Below, in pieces: positions 31,962-43,289 of a stretch of DNA of 64,000 nt; position 1 is the first letter of the stretch, and each line of letters opens with the position of its first letter. The stretch covers positions 5,952,001 to 6,016,000 of the forward strand of contig OZ038456.1 of the NCBI GenBank assembly GCA_964036195.1, given 5' to 3'. Under the pieces are notes generated by a model, which worked only from the letters and a program-made list of their open reading frames with translations, was not told the DNA's origin and did no database searches. The position numbers and the translations under genes are program-made. This DNA comes from Sphaerolaimus hirsutus. Its lineage: Eukaryota > Nematoda > Chromadorea > Monhysterida > Sphaerolaimidae.

Positions 31962-32526
31962 AATATAAATATCCAAATTTCTGTTCTGATATAAAACTTT
32001 TCTAAATTCATATAAAATAAAATTCTGTTTTGATATAAACTATAAATAAAACTACAACGATAAAAATGTGTGGAAAAATTAGTGAAACAATAATGGCACG
32101 ACAGCCTCAGATTTAGCGGCAGGCGAAAAAAGTTTACGATAAAATAGAACGACGCTCTCCTATCAGAAAAAATACGATAAAAAATAAAGTCCACTTAAAA
32201 TACGATAAAAAATAAAGTCCACTCAAAATACGATAAAAATAAAAAGTATAAAAACAAACGTTTTGGAACGCGGCAAAGTTTGCTCGGAAATGACTGATGA
32301 TGTCCTTGTTATGTGAGGAAACAAAGTGTCTTGTCACCGAAAGCGCATTAGCTAGGATTACCCATTATAGCATTAAAGATTTCTTAAGGCTACTAGCTAA
32401 AACAGCTGCTATATGAGTGGAAGTGTAGCGATGTAGGTGGATGTGAAATGTGACGGAATAGTTTTCTGGTATACAGATTACAGATACACATTTAGGTATC
32501 CTGTTCGCGATTTTTGAGGCCTTGGA
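31962..32526. other. Spacer with a family B right end
   Basis: ATAGAACGACGCTCTCC and AAATACGATA near 32143-32180 resemble a decayed family B end, followed by two more AAAATACGATAAAAA repeats. No exon. Confidence 0.35.
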
Positions 32527-32820
32527 CAGGGTTGGTTTTAGTAAAATTCTTTTTACTAAAAGTGTAGTAAAATTGTATAAAAATTGTATTTTATTTTTTA
32601 TTTTTTTCCAATTTTCCATTTTATTTTTATATTTTATATTTTATTTTAGACCCCGACCAGAATTGATTTTTGTAAAATTCTTTTTACTAAAACTGTAGTA
32701 AAATTGTATAACAAGTGTATTTTATTTTTATTTTATTCTTCAATATTCCATTTTATTTTTATTTTATTCTTCAATTTTCCATTTTATTTTTATTTTTTTT
32801 CTGAGATTTTGCCAACCCTG
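32527..32820. mobile_element. hAT-like MITE, CAGGGTTGG ends
   Basis: CAGGGTTGGTTTTAG to GATTTTGCCAACCCTG, 294 bp, with a perfect 8-bp duplication GCCTTGGA (32519-32526, 32821-32828). The interior repeats TTTTATTTTTATTTTATTC and TTTTTACTAAAA. Confidence 0.86.
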
Positions 32821-32883
32821 GCCTTGGATGCAATGCCGTGAATTGGGAATTTTCATTGTTCTTTCAAATATGACATTGTAGCT

Positions 32884-33112
32884 ACCGTATATCCTCGAAT
32901 AAATCCCCAGGGGAGTTATTTTTTCGTCAGAATTTTTTATAAAATGCAGGCGCTGGCGCTTGACGCTAGCGCCAAAGCAAAAAGTGTCATGGTGTTTCGT
33001 GCGCTTGGCGCCATTTTGCTCTGGCGCCATTGTCGCTTGGCGCTGGGGGTCGGAAAAGCGCATTGCGCTTTTAGCGCCTGGCGCCAATGTCCTGGCGCTT
33101 TTCACATCATTA
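32884..33112. repeat. Family A left half interrupted by a GCGCC element
   Basis: TACCGTATATCCTCGAATAA starts at about 32884; GGCGCTGGCGCTTGACGC begins at 32950 and the GCGCC segment ends CTTTTCACATCATTA at 33112. The left GCGCC terminus has been lost. Confidence 0.55.
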
Positions 33113-33394
33113 GCTCTGAACACCTTGGTTATTCTCACCACACCACCTATTTTTCTAAAATTGTTTTTGTGTTTTGATACTATTCCAACACAATTTCTAG
33201 CTTCCTTTCTATTGGACGTGCCGTTATATTTAAGGCTGCCACTCTACTGTTTTCATGGGTGAAAAATGTGCCAATACCTGAAATTGTATTGGAGGTGCCG
33301 TTCTACTAGAGGTATGCAGTTTTAGAAGAAATGCGGCATAAACGGTTATAAATATCTGCACAAACTAGTATTTATGTACCTAGATTATCTAAAC
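33113..33394. repeat. Family B fragment
   Basis: TCTATTGGACGTGCCGTTAT, GTATTGGAGGTGCCGTTCTA and TTAGAAGAAATGCGGCA fall between 33208 and 33342. The left end is not recognisable. Confidence 0.5.
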
Positions 33395-33766
33395 TACCGT
33401 AAATTCTCTAAAAATGCGACAGTTCTCCATTAATTACGGCATATCTAATGATGCGACACCTTTGCGCACGTTGTGTGAGTATAATGCGACACGTTCCAAT
33501 AATGCGACACGTTCCAATAATGCGACACGTTCCAATAATGCGACACACTCCAATAATGCGACCCCCTGAGAAAACAACAACAACAACAAAACAACAACGT
33601 AACGATGTCGCAATTCCGCGCTTTTGGATAAGGCGGCGGGCAGTTCGCAAGAGCGTCAGCCGCGTCGCTACTGCACTATTCAGTGAACAGTGAAGTTTAT
33701 GATTTGAGGAAAAATATAATGCGACACTCTCCAATAATGCGACATCTTCAATAGTGCGACCCCTAA
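33395..33766. repeat. TACCGTAAATT element with AATGCGACAC tandem units
   Basis: Starts TACCGTAAATTCTC. The unit AATGCGACACGTTCCAAT and variants repeats in near-tandem at 33480-33560 and again at 33718-33765. A CAACAACAACAA run lies between. The periodic units resemble a direct-repeat array but lack spacers of equal length. Confidence 0.6.
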
Positions 33767-33795
33767 AAAGGTGCTGAAAACAGTCAGATTATTGT

Positions 33796-34250
33796 GGCCA
33801 CACAAGCTAGTTTTCAATGTTCCCATTTGAAAACTCACCTCGAAACTCAACGGCGACGTGTAGCCACACAGGTTTCAAAAAAGGTAAAATTATATATTTA
33901 GTTTTCAATAATTGTAATGCGATGTGAAAAATGGTTTCGGCAAGTCACATTTTTCGGCTACATTGACATTTTGGTAACCGTTTTTGAAAACTGTACGGCG
34001 ATGCGTCACCGAGACAGCAGCAACGCGTCACCAACATCGCTGTATGCGTCGCCATTCAGTTTTCAAAATGTTTATTTTGGTTTTCAATTTGTGTTTTCAA
34101 AGGTGAAAACTGGCGATGTAGGGCGACACGTCGCCAACGTTTCCAGTTTTCAAAACTGTTTTATCCAACTTTAAATAGTGCCAGCATCGCCAAAACTTCG
34201 CCAAATGTGTCGCAGGCGACGTGCCGGCTACGTGAGTTTTCAACAGATAT
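33796..34250. repeat. Foldback-related repeat rich in GGCGACGTG and TTTTCAA words
   Basis: TGTGGCCACACAAGCTAGTT equals the outer end of the family C copy at 57421. The body repeats GTTTTCAA, GCGACGTG and CGTCGCC on both strands. Right end not defined. Confidence 0.45.
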
Positions 34251-34834
34251 ATGATCAGCAAATGAATGTTATTATCCTGGTGCAATTTCCTTTGTCTTCG
34301 GTATTTAGGGACCTAACTAGTAACCACATAATTAAGACACTGATGCACATATTTTTGGAGTAATTAGAAGTAGTACCTATATTGTACTAGTGAGGTAGCA
34401 GTGAATGTGTTTAGTTTGAAAGCAGTGTTTTGTCTACAAGACAATGTCATTATATCGTGAATGGATGGATATACCCTTGGGGAAATACACAATGGGGCAT
34501 ACCCGTGAGTTGCAAATCCCGCGACAATACGTTTTCACTATCATACACTCTAAGGTGGAGTTAATTTTGAGTTAATTGGCGCGGGAATTGCATATAACTG
34601 ACATACCGTGTTTCTTCTAGAAGGTATACCTCCAATTAAAAGACATCTCGCCGAAATCACTGTAACCTTTACTGCATGCCCTCAAACATGATGTCGGGGT
34701 AGTTGCACAGGTCCATGTTGTACACGTACATGCGTATGCAGAAATAGAAATGGTATAATTGTGACAAATAAGGATTTTTAAATACCTATCAATAATTGCT
34801 AAGTGTAATGCACAAAGTAATGCACACGCCTCAC
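34251..34834. other. Spacer, partly duplicated at 37128-37200
   Basis: GATCAGCAAATGAATGTTAT, CTTCGGTATTTAGGGACC and TAACTAGTAACCA recur near 37130-37204, and CAATGGGGCATACCGTG-like words near 38480. A family B scrap is at 34606-34650. No exon. Confidence 0.4.
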
Positions 34835-34966
34835 TAGTGATGTAAAAAGCGCCAGACTTTTGGCGCCAAGCGCCAAAAGCGCCACGGCGCTTTTCCAGAA
34901 CTAGCGCCAAGCGCCAATGGCGCCGCAACAAAATGGCGCCAAGCGCCAATGGCGCCAGCGCCAAAA
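34835..34966. mobile_element. Truncated TAGTGATG hAT-like MITE
   Basis: Begins TAGTGATGTAAAAAGCGCC and continues with GCGCC words; no right terminus. Confidence 0.65.
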
Positions 34967-35365
34967 TGATATTGCCTTTTATGATACAGGTGAGACAAAG
35001 TACTATTTTCTTCACTTTCAATAACTTGTATTGCCTCCAAAAACACAAAAATGGTCAAATAATGGAAAACAATAAGTGTTCTTGCTCAACACACAAGGGT
35101 AACTAAGACTGGTTCAAATAGATAGCAAATTACCTCTCTGAAGTGGTAGAAGCTGAAAGATTGTCTGGGGGTTGGGGGTTGCAGAGTTTCAATCTATTGG
35201 ATATTTCAAGATTTAAAGTGCAAACTATAAGATAACAGGGTAAAAATAGCTAAATTACATATCTGAGTAAAATACCTATGTAAAATAAGTACATACATGG
35301 CCAAAAATTGCTGAAAATAGGCAATAAGGTACATGAACAATGCGGCGCAATTATCACCCTCTGAC
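34967..35365. other. Gene-free spacer
   Basis: No coding or repeat signal recognised. Confidence 0.3.
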
Positions 35366-35567
35366 GCTTTTTTGGCGCTTTAAAAAATGGTAGCGCCAAG
35401 CCCCAATGGCGCCACTGGAAAGTAGCGCCAAGCGCCAAAAGCGCCATGGCGCTTTTCGTAAACACGGCGCCAAGCGCCAATGGCGCCACAGCATTATAGC
35501 GCCAAGCGCCAAAAGCGCGTTTGGCGCTAGCGCCAGGCGCAAGCGCCATGGCGCTTTCACATCACTA
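35366..35567. mobile_element. TAGTGATG hAT-like MITE, left end lost
   Basis: Dense GGCGCC and CCAAGCGCC words ending GCGCTTTCACATCACTA at 35567. Confidence 0.65.
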
Positions 35568-35689
35568 GGTATGAGTGACATTATATTATACGAGCATCAA
35601 TTTAAACAAAACCAAATGTGAAAACAACCCCTGATTCATAGTTCTGAACATCATGGATGTTCAAACCACCAATTTTTGTGCTTTGGCAC

Positions 35690-36186
35690 TCTTACAATGT
35701 AATTTCTACCTGCTGTTCTATTGGAGGTGTCGTTGTATTCTTATCGTGGATGTAAAAACGTGCCAAAACGTGCCGTTCTATTGGAGGTGCCGCTCTACTC
35801 ACAGCGAAAAATGGATCCGTGAAGCGTGTGGAATCGGGCTGGATGCGCGTGAAGCGGCGCGCTTCCACACGCTTCCACCAACATCATGGATTCTGGGTGA
35901 AGTGTCTTCCACACGCTTCACGCGCATCCAAACATGTGAAGCCACTTCACTGCGCTGGCGCTTCCACACGCTTCCTCCGTGTATACATTTGCGTGGGAGC
36001 GCCATATTAAGAAGCGTGAAGTGCCTTCACGCATATCTTCGTGATGTGTGTGGGAGCGCTGGCAGCTTGGTGAAGCGTTCGGGAAGTGTTGGCGTGAAGA
36101 CACTTCCCGACGCTTCACCGCGCATCCACACGCCCATTTTTTGCTGTGACTGGAGGTATGCCGTTCTATTAGAAGAAATACGGTAA
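35690..36186. repeat. Family B element containing a CACTA-like insertion
   Basis: CTGTTCTATTGGAGGTG, GTGCCGTTCTATTGGAGG and, at the right, GCCGTTCTATTAGAAGAAAT followed by ACGGTA frame the copy. It is split at 35800-36148 by the element listed next. Confidence 0.65.
35800..36148. mobile_element. CACTA-like MITE with CACAGC ends
   Basis: CACAGCGAAAAATGGATCCG to CCATTTTTTGCTGTG, with ACT on both sides as a 3-bp duplication. Removing it restores a typical family B sequence (CTCTACTGGAGGTATGCCG). The interior repeats GTGAAGCGTGTGGAA and CTTCCACACGCTTC. The 3-bp duplication and CAC..GTG termini fit the CACTA/EnSpm superfamily. No transposase. Confidence 0.78.
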
Positions 36187-36493
36187 GTCAAAACCTGCCC
36201 AAAACTGGTAAAAAGTGCGACCGAACAGCATATATTAGGACATACCGTATTTCTGCTTATAATAGAATAGCGCCGTTCTATTTTTCATCAAGTTTTCCAC
36301 CTGCCGTTCTATTGGAGGTTCCATTCGATTGGAGGCTGCCGTTCTATTTTTTTCAACAATTTTTTCACACATTTTTCATTCAAACATAGTGTTTTAATGA
36401 AACATGAACAACATTTTAATATCAGAGCATAATTTCAAACAAAGCTCGCCTACTAGCGAAAAATAGAAAAATACATACAGCTCGCCACCTATA
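36187..36493. repeat. Family B left half and spacer
   Basis: TACCGTATTTCTGC at 36244 and GCCGTTCTATTGGAGG words to 36345; the right half is missing. Confidence 0.5.
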
Positions 36494-37069
36494 TACTATA
36501 TTTCCTCGAAATACCCCAGGGGGATATTTCTTCAGAGTGAAAATTTTGAGGGGGGGGGGGGTTAAACGAGGGAGGGGGTATTTCGAGGGTGGTTTATTAT
36601 TTCGCCAGTTTAGTTTAGTTTAGTTTAGTTAGATGATAGAGCGGAGCGACGCATGATTTTATTAACTCATACCCCTAGGATAACCAACGCCAGAATAGCG
36701 CGAGGATAACGCCAGAAATTTTACGAACTCCCAGTACTAATTTGTTGTTTATAACGTACGCAGACCTAGAAAAATGCAACAATAAGCACCGTATATTTAT
36801 AAGGGTCTATAGACTTGTAAATATAAGTATGTAAATTTGGTATAAACCGTGTTCTAACGAACAAAGTGATTGGTTTTATCGTGTGTTCTGCATCGCACAG
36901 ATCACAAACTGTAGCTTTTGTCATTTACATTCTCTTTACATATTCATAGTGTCCATTCATAGTGTCCATTTTAAGAGGGGTGTATCGAGAGGGGGGGTAT
37001 TTCGAGGGGGCGGGGGTATTTAGAGGGAGGGGGTATTTCGAGAGGGAAGTATTTCGAGGATATACGGTA
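36494..37069. repeat. Family A element, long form with TTTAG microsatellite
   Basis: Starts ACTATATTTCCTCGAAATA and ends CGAGGATATACGGTA. At about 36612-36636 there are five TTTAG units. The centre has CCGTGTTCTAACGAAC and GTGTTCTGCATCGCACAGA, as in other long copies. Confidence 0.72.
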
Positions 37070-37326
37070 AATGGACGAATAACCGCCACAAGTCATGTCG
37101 CCGACTGTAAATCTATTCTACGATGCATGAATCAGCAAATGAATGTTATTATCCCGCTGCAATTTCTTTTGTTTTCGGTATTTAGGGACCTAACTAGTAA
37201 CCAACCTAAACTTTTAGTAAACCTAACAACAAAAGCAAAACGGATTTAATTGTGGATCAAAAAAACGGAACCTAGTATGGTAGTTTTAATTAAGAAACTG
37301 ATGCAAATATTTTTGTAGAAGTAGAA
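37070..37326. other. Spacer, partly duplicated at 34251-34380
   Basis: Shares ATCAGCAAATGAATGTTATT and GGACCTAACTAGTAACCA with 34251-34330; both end near a family B element. Likely part of a larger old duplication. Confidence 0.4.
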
Positions 37327-37760
37327 GTACCGTATTTCTTCTAATAGAACGGCATACCTCCAATGGAACCGTACGTCCAATAGAACAGCAGGTATTGGCA
37401 CATTTTGCACACACAAAAACAATAGAATGGCAGCCTCCAACAGAAGGGCACCTCCAATAGAACGGCAGGTAGAAATTATGTTGGAGAAGTGCCATAACAC
37501 AAAAATATTAGAAAAATAGGTGGTGAGAACATCGAAGGTGTTCATAACCTTGATTTAGGGTTGTTTTCACATTTGGTTTTGTTTGAATTGATGCTCTGAT
37601 ATTAACATCTTGTTCATGTTACATTAAAAACACTATGTTCAAATGAAAAATGTGTGAAAAATATTGGTGAAAAATTGAACGGCAGCCTCCAATAGAACTG
37701 CAGGCAAAAAAAGTTGATGAAAAAATAGAATAACGCTCTTCTATTAGAAGATAGACGGTA
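37327..37760. repeat. Family B element
   Basis: TACCGTATTTCTTCTAATAG to CTATTAGAAGATAGACGGTA, with CCTCCAATAGAACGGCA iterated at both ends and an AT-rich centre. Confidence 0.75.
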
Positions 37761-37761
37761 G

Positions 37762-38362
37762 TAGGGTGTCAAAAAAATTTTTTCACGGAAAACGGAAACG
37801 GAAACGGAAAAAAATTTTTAGCAGCCGGAAAACGGAACGGAAAACGGAAAAAATTTTGCACTTGGCGGTAAACAGAAACGGAAAAATAAAATTTGCACGG
37901 AAATGGAAAAACTTGCTGAAATTTTGCCGGAAAACGGGTAAAATTTTCTGAAATTTTGCAGGAAGTGGAAAAAATTTGCAGTAATTTTGCTGGAAACAGA
38001 AAATTTTTTCACATCATTGACAATCTGCATGAATTTTTACCAGTTTGGCTGATCAGAAAACAGAAAGTTGAGCCAGAAAAGGGTAAAATGAGGCGGAAAA
38101 ATGGAAAATTGAGGCGGAAAATGGAAAAAAGGCGGAAAAACTGGAAATTGAGGCGGAAAACGGAAAAAAGGCAGAAAAACTGAAAATTGAGCCGGAAAAC
38201 GGAAAATGAGCCAGAAAAACGGAAACGGAAAAAAAAGTTGCCGGAAAACGGAACGGAAAACGGAAAAAAAATTTCAGCAGCCGGAAAACGGAACGGAAAA
38301 CGGAAAAAATTTGCCTGCGGAAAACGGAAACGGAAAACGAAAAACGGAAATTTGACACCCTA
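37762..38362. mobile_element. hAT-like MITE, TAGGGTGTC ends, GGAAAACGGAAA interior
   Basis: TAGGGTGTCAAAAAAATTTT to AAATTTGACACCCTA, 601 bp, with a perfect 8-bp duplication GACGGTAG (37754-37761, 38363-38370), created inside the right end of a family B element. The body is a degenerate tandem of GGAAAACGGAAA, all in one orientation apart from the ends. Confidence 0.85.
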
Positions 38363-38504
38363 GACGGTAGTAAACGGTTTACTACTTACTAGTGAGGTAG
38401 TAGTGAAAGTCAAGGTATAATCTACAAGGCGATACAGTATGTGCATTACTCCTGAATGGATATACCCTTGAGGAAATACACAATGGGACATACCGTATTT
38501 CTTT

Positions 38505-39890
38505 GGCTATTTAAAGAGGACCCGGTTGGGGACCGGTCCCCGGCAAAAAATAAAAATGCAAGTCAATAATTGGTGTGTATGATTTGTTTGCATGTTAATT
38601 AGGTGAATTATCACCAAATTTGCATGCACAAAATTTCTGCAAGACGGTTTCACACGCTGATGCATTTTCTTTTGGGGAGTGTACAATTTTTTTTTTTGAT
38701 TTGTCTCAATTTTGGCAATACTCCGTTGTTTAGTCAGTGCGCATGCCAAATTTCAGCTCAGCGCTGTAACTGGTTCTTATTTTTTACACTTTTATGTTTG
38801 TTATTCACTGTAGTTTTGTATAGTGAACAAAATCCCACTGGGGACCGGTCCCCGGTGGCATTAGAAATGGCCCCGATCGGGGCCAAAAAAAATTTTCTTT
38901 CAGAAAACAAATGGTCAGAAAATTTATTTTTCAGTAAAACAGCGTTCACACTGCATTTTTGTGACGACTCCAACAACACTTGAAAAAGTTCCATAAGTCA
39001 AGTGAAAAGATCCATATTCATGAGTGAATGTGGCAAAGTATACATACCACATAGGCGTATATGCATGTCAAATTTCAGATGAATCGTATGTGTTGCTCAA
39101 GAGTTATACATGTTTATAAAAAATTTGCCACTGTCGGAGCCCGACAGGTGCGCCTAAAATTTAAAGAAAAAGTGGTTGTCACATTGCACTAGTGTGACGA
39201 CAAGTAAAAAATTTGATCTAGTTGTCACAATGAGCATGGTTAATGGTCACTACTTGTCGCCAATAACGAGGCCGATCAGTCTCACACTCATGAACATCTG
39301 CTAAAAATATATTTGTCATCACAAAATGGTCTGTGATGAGTAAGATCTATTGTTGTCACATAAGTGCAGTGTGAAAGGGGCCTAAACAAAGAATTTTTGT
39401 TCCCAACAGGGGACGTTCATCCCCGACAGGGGACAAAAAATTTGTTCCCTTTTGGGGATGAATGTACCCGGTTGGGGACCAAAATTGTTTGTTTACTGAA
39501 AAATTTGTTTCTGACCAGTGACATCTCTATTGCCACCGGGGACTGGTCCCCAGTGGGATTTTGTTCAGAATACAAAAACACAGTGAATGACAAAAAGAAA
39601 AGCATAACAAAAATAAGAACCGGTGACCACGCTGAGCTGACATTTGGCATGCATACTCACTAAACGAAGGACTGCACACATGCCAAAATTCAGACAAATC
39701 TAAAAAAATTTATACACTCCCCCAAAGAAAGTGCATCAGCGTGTGTAACTGTCTTGCAGAAATTTTGTGCATGCAAATTTGGTGATAATTAACCCAATTA
39801 ACATGCAAACTCATACACACCAATTATTGACTTTTGAAAAAAAATTTTTGCCAGGGACCAGTCCCTGACCGGGGCCTGTGTAAATAGCCT
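38505..39890. mobile_element. 1.39-kb long inverted-repeat element, GGCTATTTA ends
   Basis: Arms of about 300 bp are inverted copies: GGCTATTTAAAGAGGACC, TCAATAATTGGTGTGTATGA and CACAAAATTTCTGCAAGAC at the left recur inverted at the right. ATTTCTTT occurs on both sides (38497-38504, 39891-39898) as an 8-bp duplication. The words GGGGACCGGTCCCC and GGGGATGAATG recur inside. Open frames in the arms have no domain. Confidence 0.78.
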
Positions 39891-39898
39891 ATTTCTTT

Positions 39899-40351
39899 TC
39901 ATTATTTCTTTTATTTTGGTTTCATTTTATTTGATTTATGACATTTCAGAATAGAATACAATAAAATGAAACATGAATAAAAAAATAATAAAATACAATT
40001 TTAATAAAAACAAAATACAATTTTAGTAAAAAGAATTTTACTAAAACCAACCATGGTTACAGACAACAAATTTGTACTGGCAGTTTGAAAAAATTCTGGC
40101 GAAATAATACCACCCACTCGAAATACCCCCCTCAAATTTCCACTCTGAAAAATTTACCCCCCTGGCGGTATTTCAAGTAAATATTGTATGCTTATTTTCT
40201 CCTAGTTTGAAAAAAGTAAACATAAATGAATGATGTATAATGAGAATGACAGGTTCAGCTGCCCTGGGCAATGAATAATTTAGGTGAGCTCGCATGCACA
40301 TAGCTCATAACATCGCATAAACAAATCGACTTTGCTAAATCACCCCTGGGT
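39899..40351. repeat. CAGGGTTGG-family fragment and a family A right half
   Basis: 39925-40055 carries AATAAAATACAATTTTAATA words and a degraded end CAACCATGG. 40088-40188 is a family A right half ending TTTCAAGTAAATATTGTATG. Confidence 0.5.
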
Positions 40352-41397
40352 ACAGTCCCGGACCCTGTAAAATGGGGGTGCACTGATACGCACATCTGCC
40401 CGTTAGGCACATTTGCCCGTTTTTTTCACTTGACACATTTCCAAGTGATTTTCAGATATGAGTGGAGTGAAAAACGCTGCGCAATGACATTAGTGAACTT
40501 TTTTCACTTCACTCATATCTGAAAATCACTTGAAAAGGTGTCAAGTGAAAAATGGCTATTTTTCACTGTTTTTTTTTCACTTGACACATTTGAAGTGATT
40601 TTCAGATATGAGTGATATGAAAAAAGTTCACTAATGTCATTGCGCAACTTTTTTTCACTTTACTCATATCTGAAAATCACTTGAAAAGGTGTCAAGTGAA
40701 AAAAACGGGCAAATGTGCGTAACAGGCAGATGTGCGTATCAGGCCTGCCCCCTGTTAAATACCCTGTAAAGTGCAAAAAAACCTGTGAAATGTTATGTGT
40801 TATGTAAAGGACCCTGTAAAGTGTCAAATGACATGTAAAAGACACTGTAAAGTGTCATGTCTATCTAAATCTTATTGTATTGTATCCAAATCTAATTGTA
40901 TCATATCCAAATCTTACTTTTGTATGTAAGATTTGGATACAAAAACATAAGAGTTGGGTACACTTGACAATTTCAAGGTTTTTTACTTGTCATTTTGCAC
41001 TTTACAGGGTCTTTTACACTTTACAGGGTCTTTTACACTTTACAGGGTCTTTTACACTTTACAGTTTTTTTACACTTTACAGGGTCTTTTACACTTTACA
41101 GGGTCTTTTACACTTTACAGGGTCTTATACACTTTACAGTTTTTTTACACTTTACAGGGTCTTTTACACTTTACAGGGTCTTTTACACTTTACAGGGTCT
41201 TTTACACTTTACAGGGTCTTTTACACTTTACAGTTTTTTTACACTTTACAGGGTCTTTTACACTTTACAGGGTCTTTTACACTTTACAGGGTCTTTTACA
41301 CTTTACAGTTTTTTACACTTTACAGGGTCTTTTACACTTTACAGGGTCTTTTACACTTTACAGGGTCTTATACACTTTACTGGGTCTGGAACTGGCA
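40352..41397. repeat. Family G element with nested palindrome and 19-bp minisatellite
   Basis: Outer ends CAGTCCCGGACCCTGTAAAA and TTTACTGGGTCTGGAACTG are inverted. A nested foldback lies at about 40378-40745, with GATACGCACATCTGCCC mirrored by GGCAGATGTGCGTATC and TTCAGATATGAGTG mirrored four times. At about 41000-41395 the 19-bp unit CAGGGTCTTTTACACTTTA repeats about 20 times, some copies with shorter spacers. Three long open frames across the array are artefacts. Confidence 0.8.
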
Positions 41398-41833
41398 CCT
41401 GGATCGTGCCCGGACCGAACTGACGGTGCTCATAATTGAGGCGTTTGGTTCCGTCATAGGCGGCGTAAGTGCTTGTGCGCTTGTGAATGTCACAGGCGGA
41501 ATTTTTGGTGTCACAAGCAGAAAATTCACTGTCACATTGTGACATTTACAAGCGTGTATTGTACAAACGATAGTGAAAGCTCGCAAAGTCGCAAAATTTT
41601 TTCACTATTTTGACAATTTGCACCTTTATAATCACTATTTTCATCTATACACATGGTTATATGCCTATTTTTAGCTAATTTTATTTATATTCATAGCGAT
41701 TTCGATATTTTTGGCTGGTTGCCAACTTCACATAAGGGCTCCCATAAGAAGGTGTCACAAGGTGAAATTTTGGCTAATGTGTATGTCACAAGCGCAAATT
41801 GGGACCTTGCGCTGCCTATGGCTTCCGTAACTC
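41398..41833. other. Spacer
   Basis: GTGTCACAAG and GTCACAAGCG recur between 41480 and 41800. No exon recognised. Confidence 0.3.
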
Positions 41834-42915
41834 GATTAGCATTGAAAAAATCTCTGGGAGATTTATATTTAAAAAATCTCAGAAAATCTCAGAAAATATA
41901 AGATTTTCTGAGATTTATATTTATTCCATGATTTTCCAGAGAGATTTAATTATATTTTCTCCTGATTGAAAAAATCTCTCGAGAAAATCTCTCTATATTT
42001 GCCCATTTTCAGCTTCAAATTCACTAGTTCATGTGCTTTTTTTTACCAATTGTCATCTATTTTTCACCATGTACGTTCTTATATACCCATTTTTGGCTAT
42101 TTTGCCCCTATTTGTAGTTTTTCCTCCCCTTTTTCTGTTCTATGGCATGAAAGAACCAATAAAAAAGTTATCTGAAATACATTTTCCATACTCAAGTACT
42201 TTCAAGAAGTATACATAAAAGAGAGTACTGGTACGTTTTCAGAGGGAATTTAGATGTATTTACTTAGTATACTTGTGTATGTATTTTTGAGTAAATGTAA
42301 ATATGTTTTAACCCCTGAACCACACTGAACCCCTGTAGTCCCATGAAAACCCAATGCTAAAGTGACCTAAGCGCCGGGTCTACATTGGCACTGGATGTTG
42401 CTACTTGTGCACTGGGTTCTAGCCGTTTAAACAACTAAAGAGTTGACAGCATGCTTTGGAAATTAGTTACCAAATTTTTGTGAGAAAATTATCTGATAAA
42501 TTCTGTAGGAATCATCACACGTGAAAGTAGTGTATTCTACTATGAGGAAAAATGTGCCTAAACAAAAATTTTGTTAATTATTTAGATACTAAATACATGG
42601 TAGTACAAAGTGTGCCATCAGTAAACAATATGCTGTTATCATATGAAATTGTGAATGAAAAGGTTAAACAACACATAGAATGCTCAATATCTAATATCAA
42701 TGGTTCAAACACCTTGAAATATCGATTAAAAATACTTTAAGTTGAGAGATTTTCTGAGATTTTTTTGAACTGCAGGAGATTTTCTCAGAGATTTAATTAT
42801 ATTTTCCAAAATGACCCAAGAGATTTAATTATATTTTTTCTTGAGAGATTTTCTGAGATAATATTTAATTATATTTTCTCAAAATCGGTCGTTTTTTTTC
42901 AATGCTAAACTCGAT
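41834..42915. repeat. Long element with TCTCAGAAAATC repeats and GATTAGCATTGAAAAAA ends
   Basis: CGATTAGCATTGAAAAAA at the left is mirrored by TTTTTTCAATGCTAAACTCG at the right. The subterminal parts repeat GAGATTTAATTATATTTTCT. The centre holds a CAGAGTTGT-family remnant (about 42160-42315) and an AT-rich open frame without domain. Confidence 0.65.
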
Positions 42916-43289
42916 AAACGCCAAAGTGAAAAAAATTGAGTTAAGCGCATATGTGATATATATATATATACTTTTTCCTTTAAAATTATGTAAATATCTC
43001 ATACCGTTCCCGAGATACGGAGACACCGATTTTTGAAAAAAATGTAAATTTTCATCCGAAACTCGATATCTCCACCATCAAAATGGTGAATTTTCACTCG
43101 AAACTCGATAACTTCATAAAAATCTATCATATTTTTTACTCGAAACTCGACATCTCCACTGAAAAAACTAACCATCCGAAACTCGCTATAAATTTATACT
43201 GAAACGGCTAAATCCCCATACAAAAATGAAGTTTGCATCCGAAACTCGTTATAAAATTTTGTTAGTTTTATTTGTTGCAGTAATGACAG
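42916..43289. repeat. CGAAACTCGATA motif repeats
   Basis: CCGAAACTCGATATCTCC and variants occur five times between 43065 and 43245, and the inverse GGAGTTATCGAGTTTCGG at 44343. This is probably one inverted element split by the hAT insertion that follows. A TATATATATATATA run is at 42957-42971. Confidence 0.55.

Noticed and set aside
33470..33570. Possible CRISPR-like direct repeats (AATGCGACAC units)
   Set aside because: Units are near-tandem without constant unique spacers, and the context is a eukaryotic inverted-repeat element.
36612..36636. TTTAG pentamer run as telomere-like sequence
   Set aside because: Only about five units, internal to a family A element.
40880..41542. Open frames up to 220 codons with FTLYRVFYTLQGLLH-type repeats
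   Set aside because: Translation of a 19-bp tandem repeat in all frames; no start context or composition typical of coding DNA.
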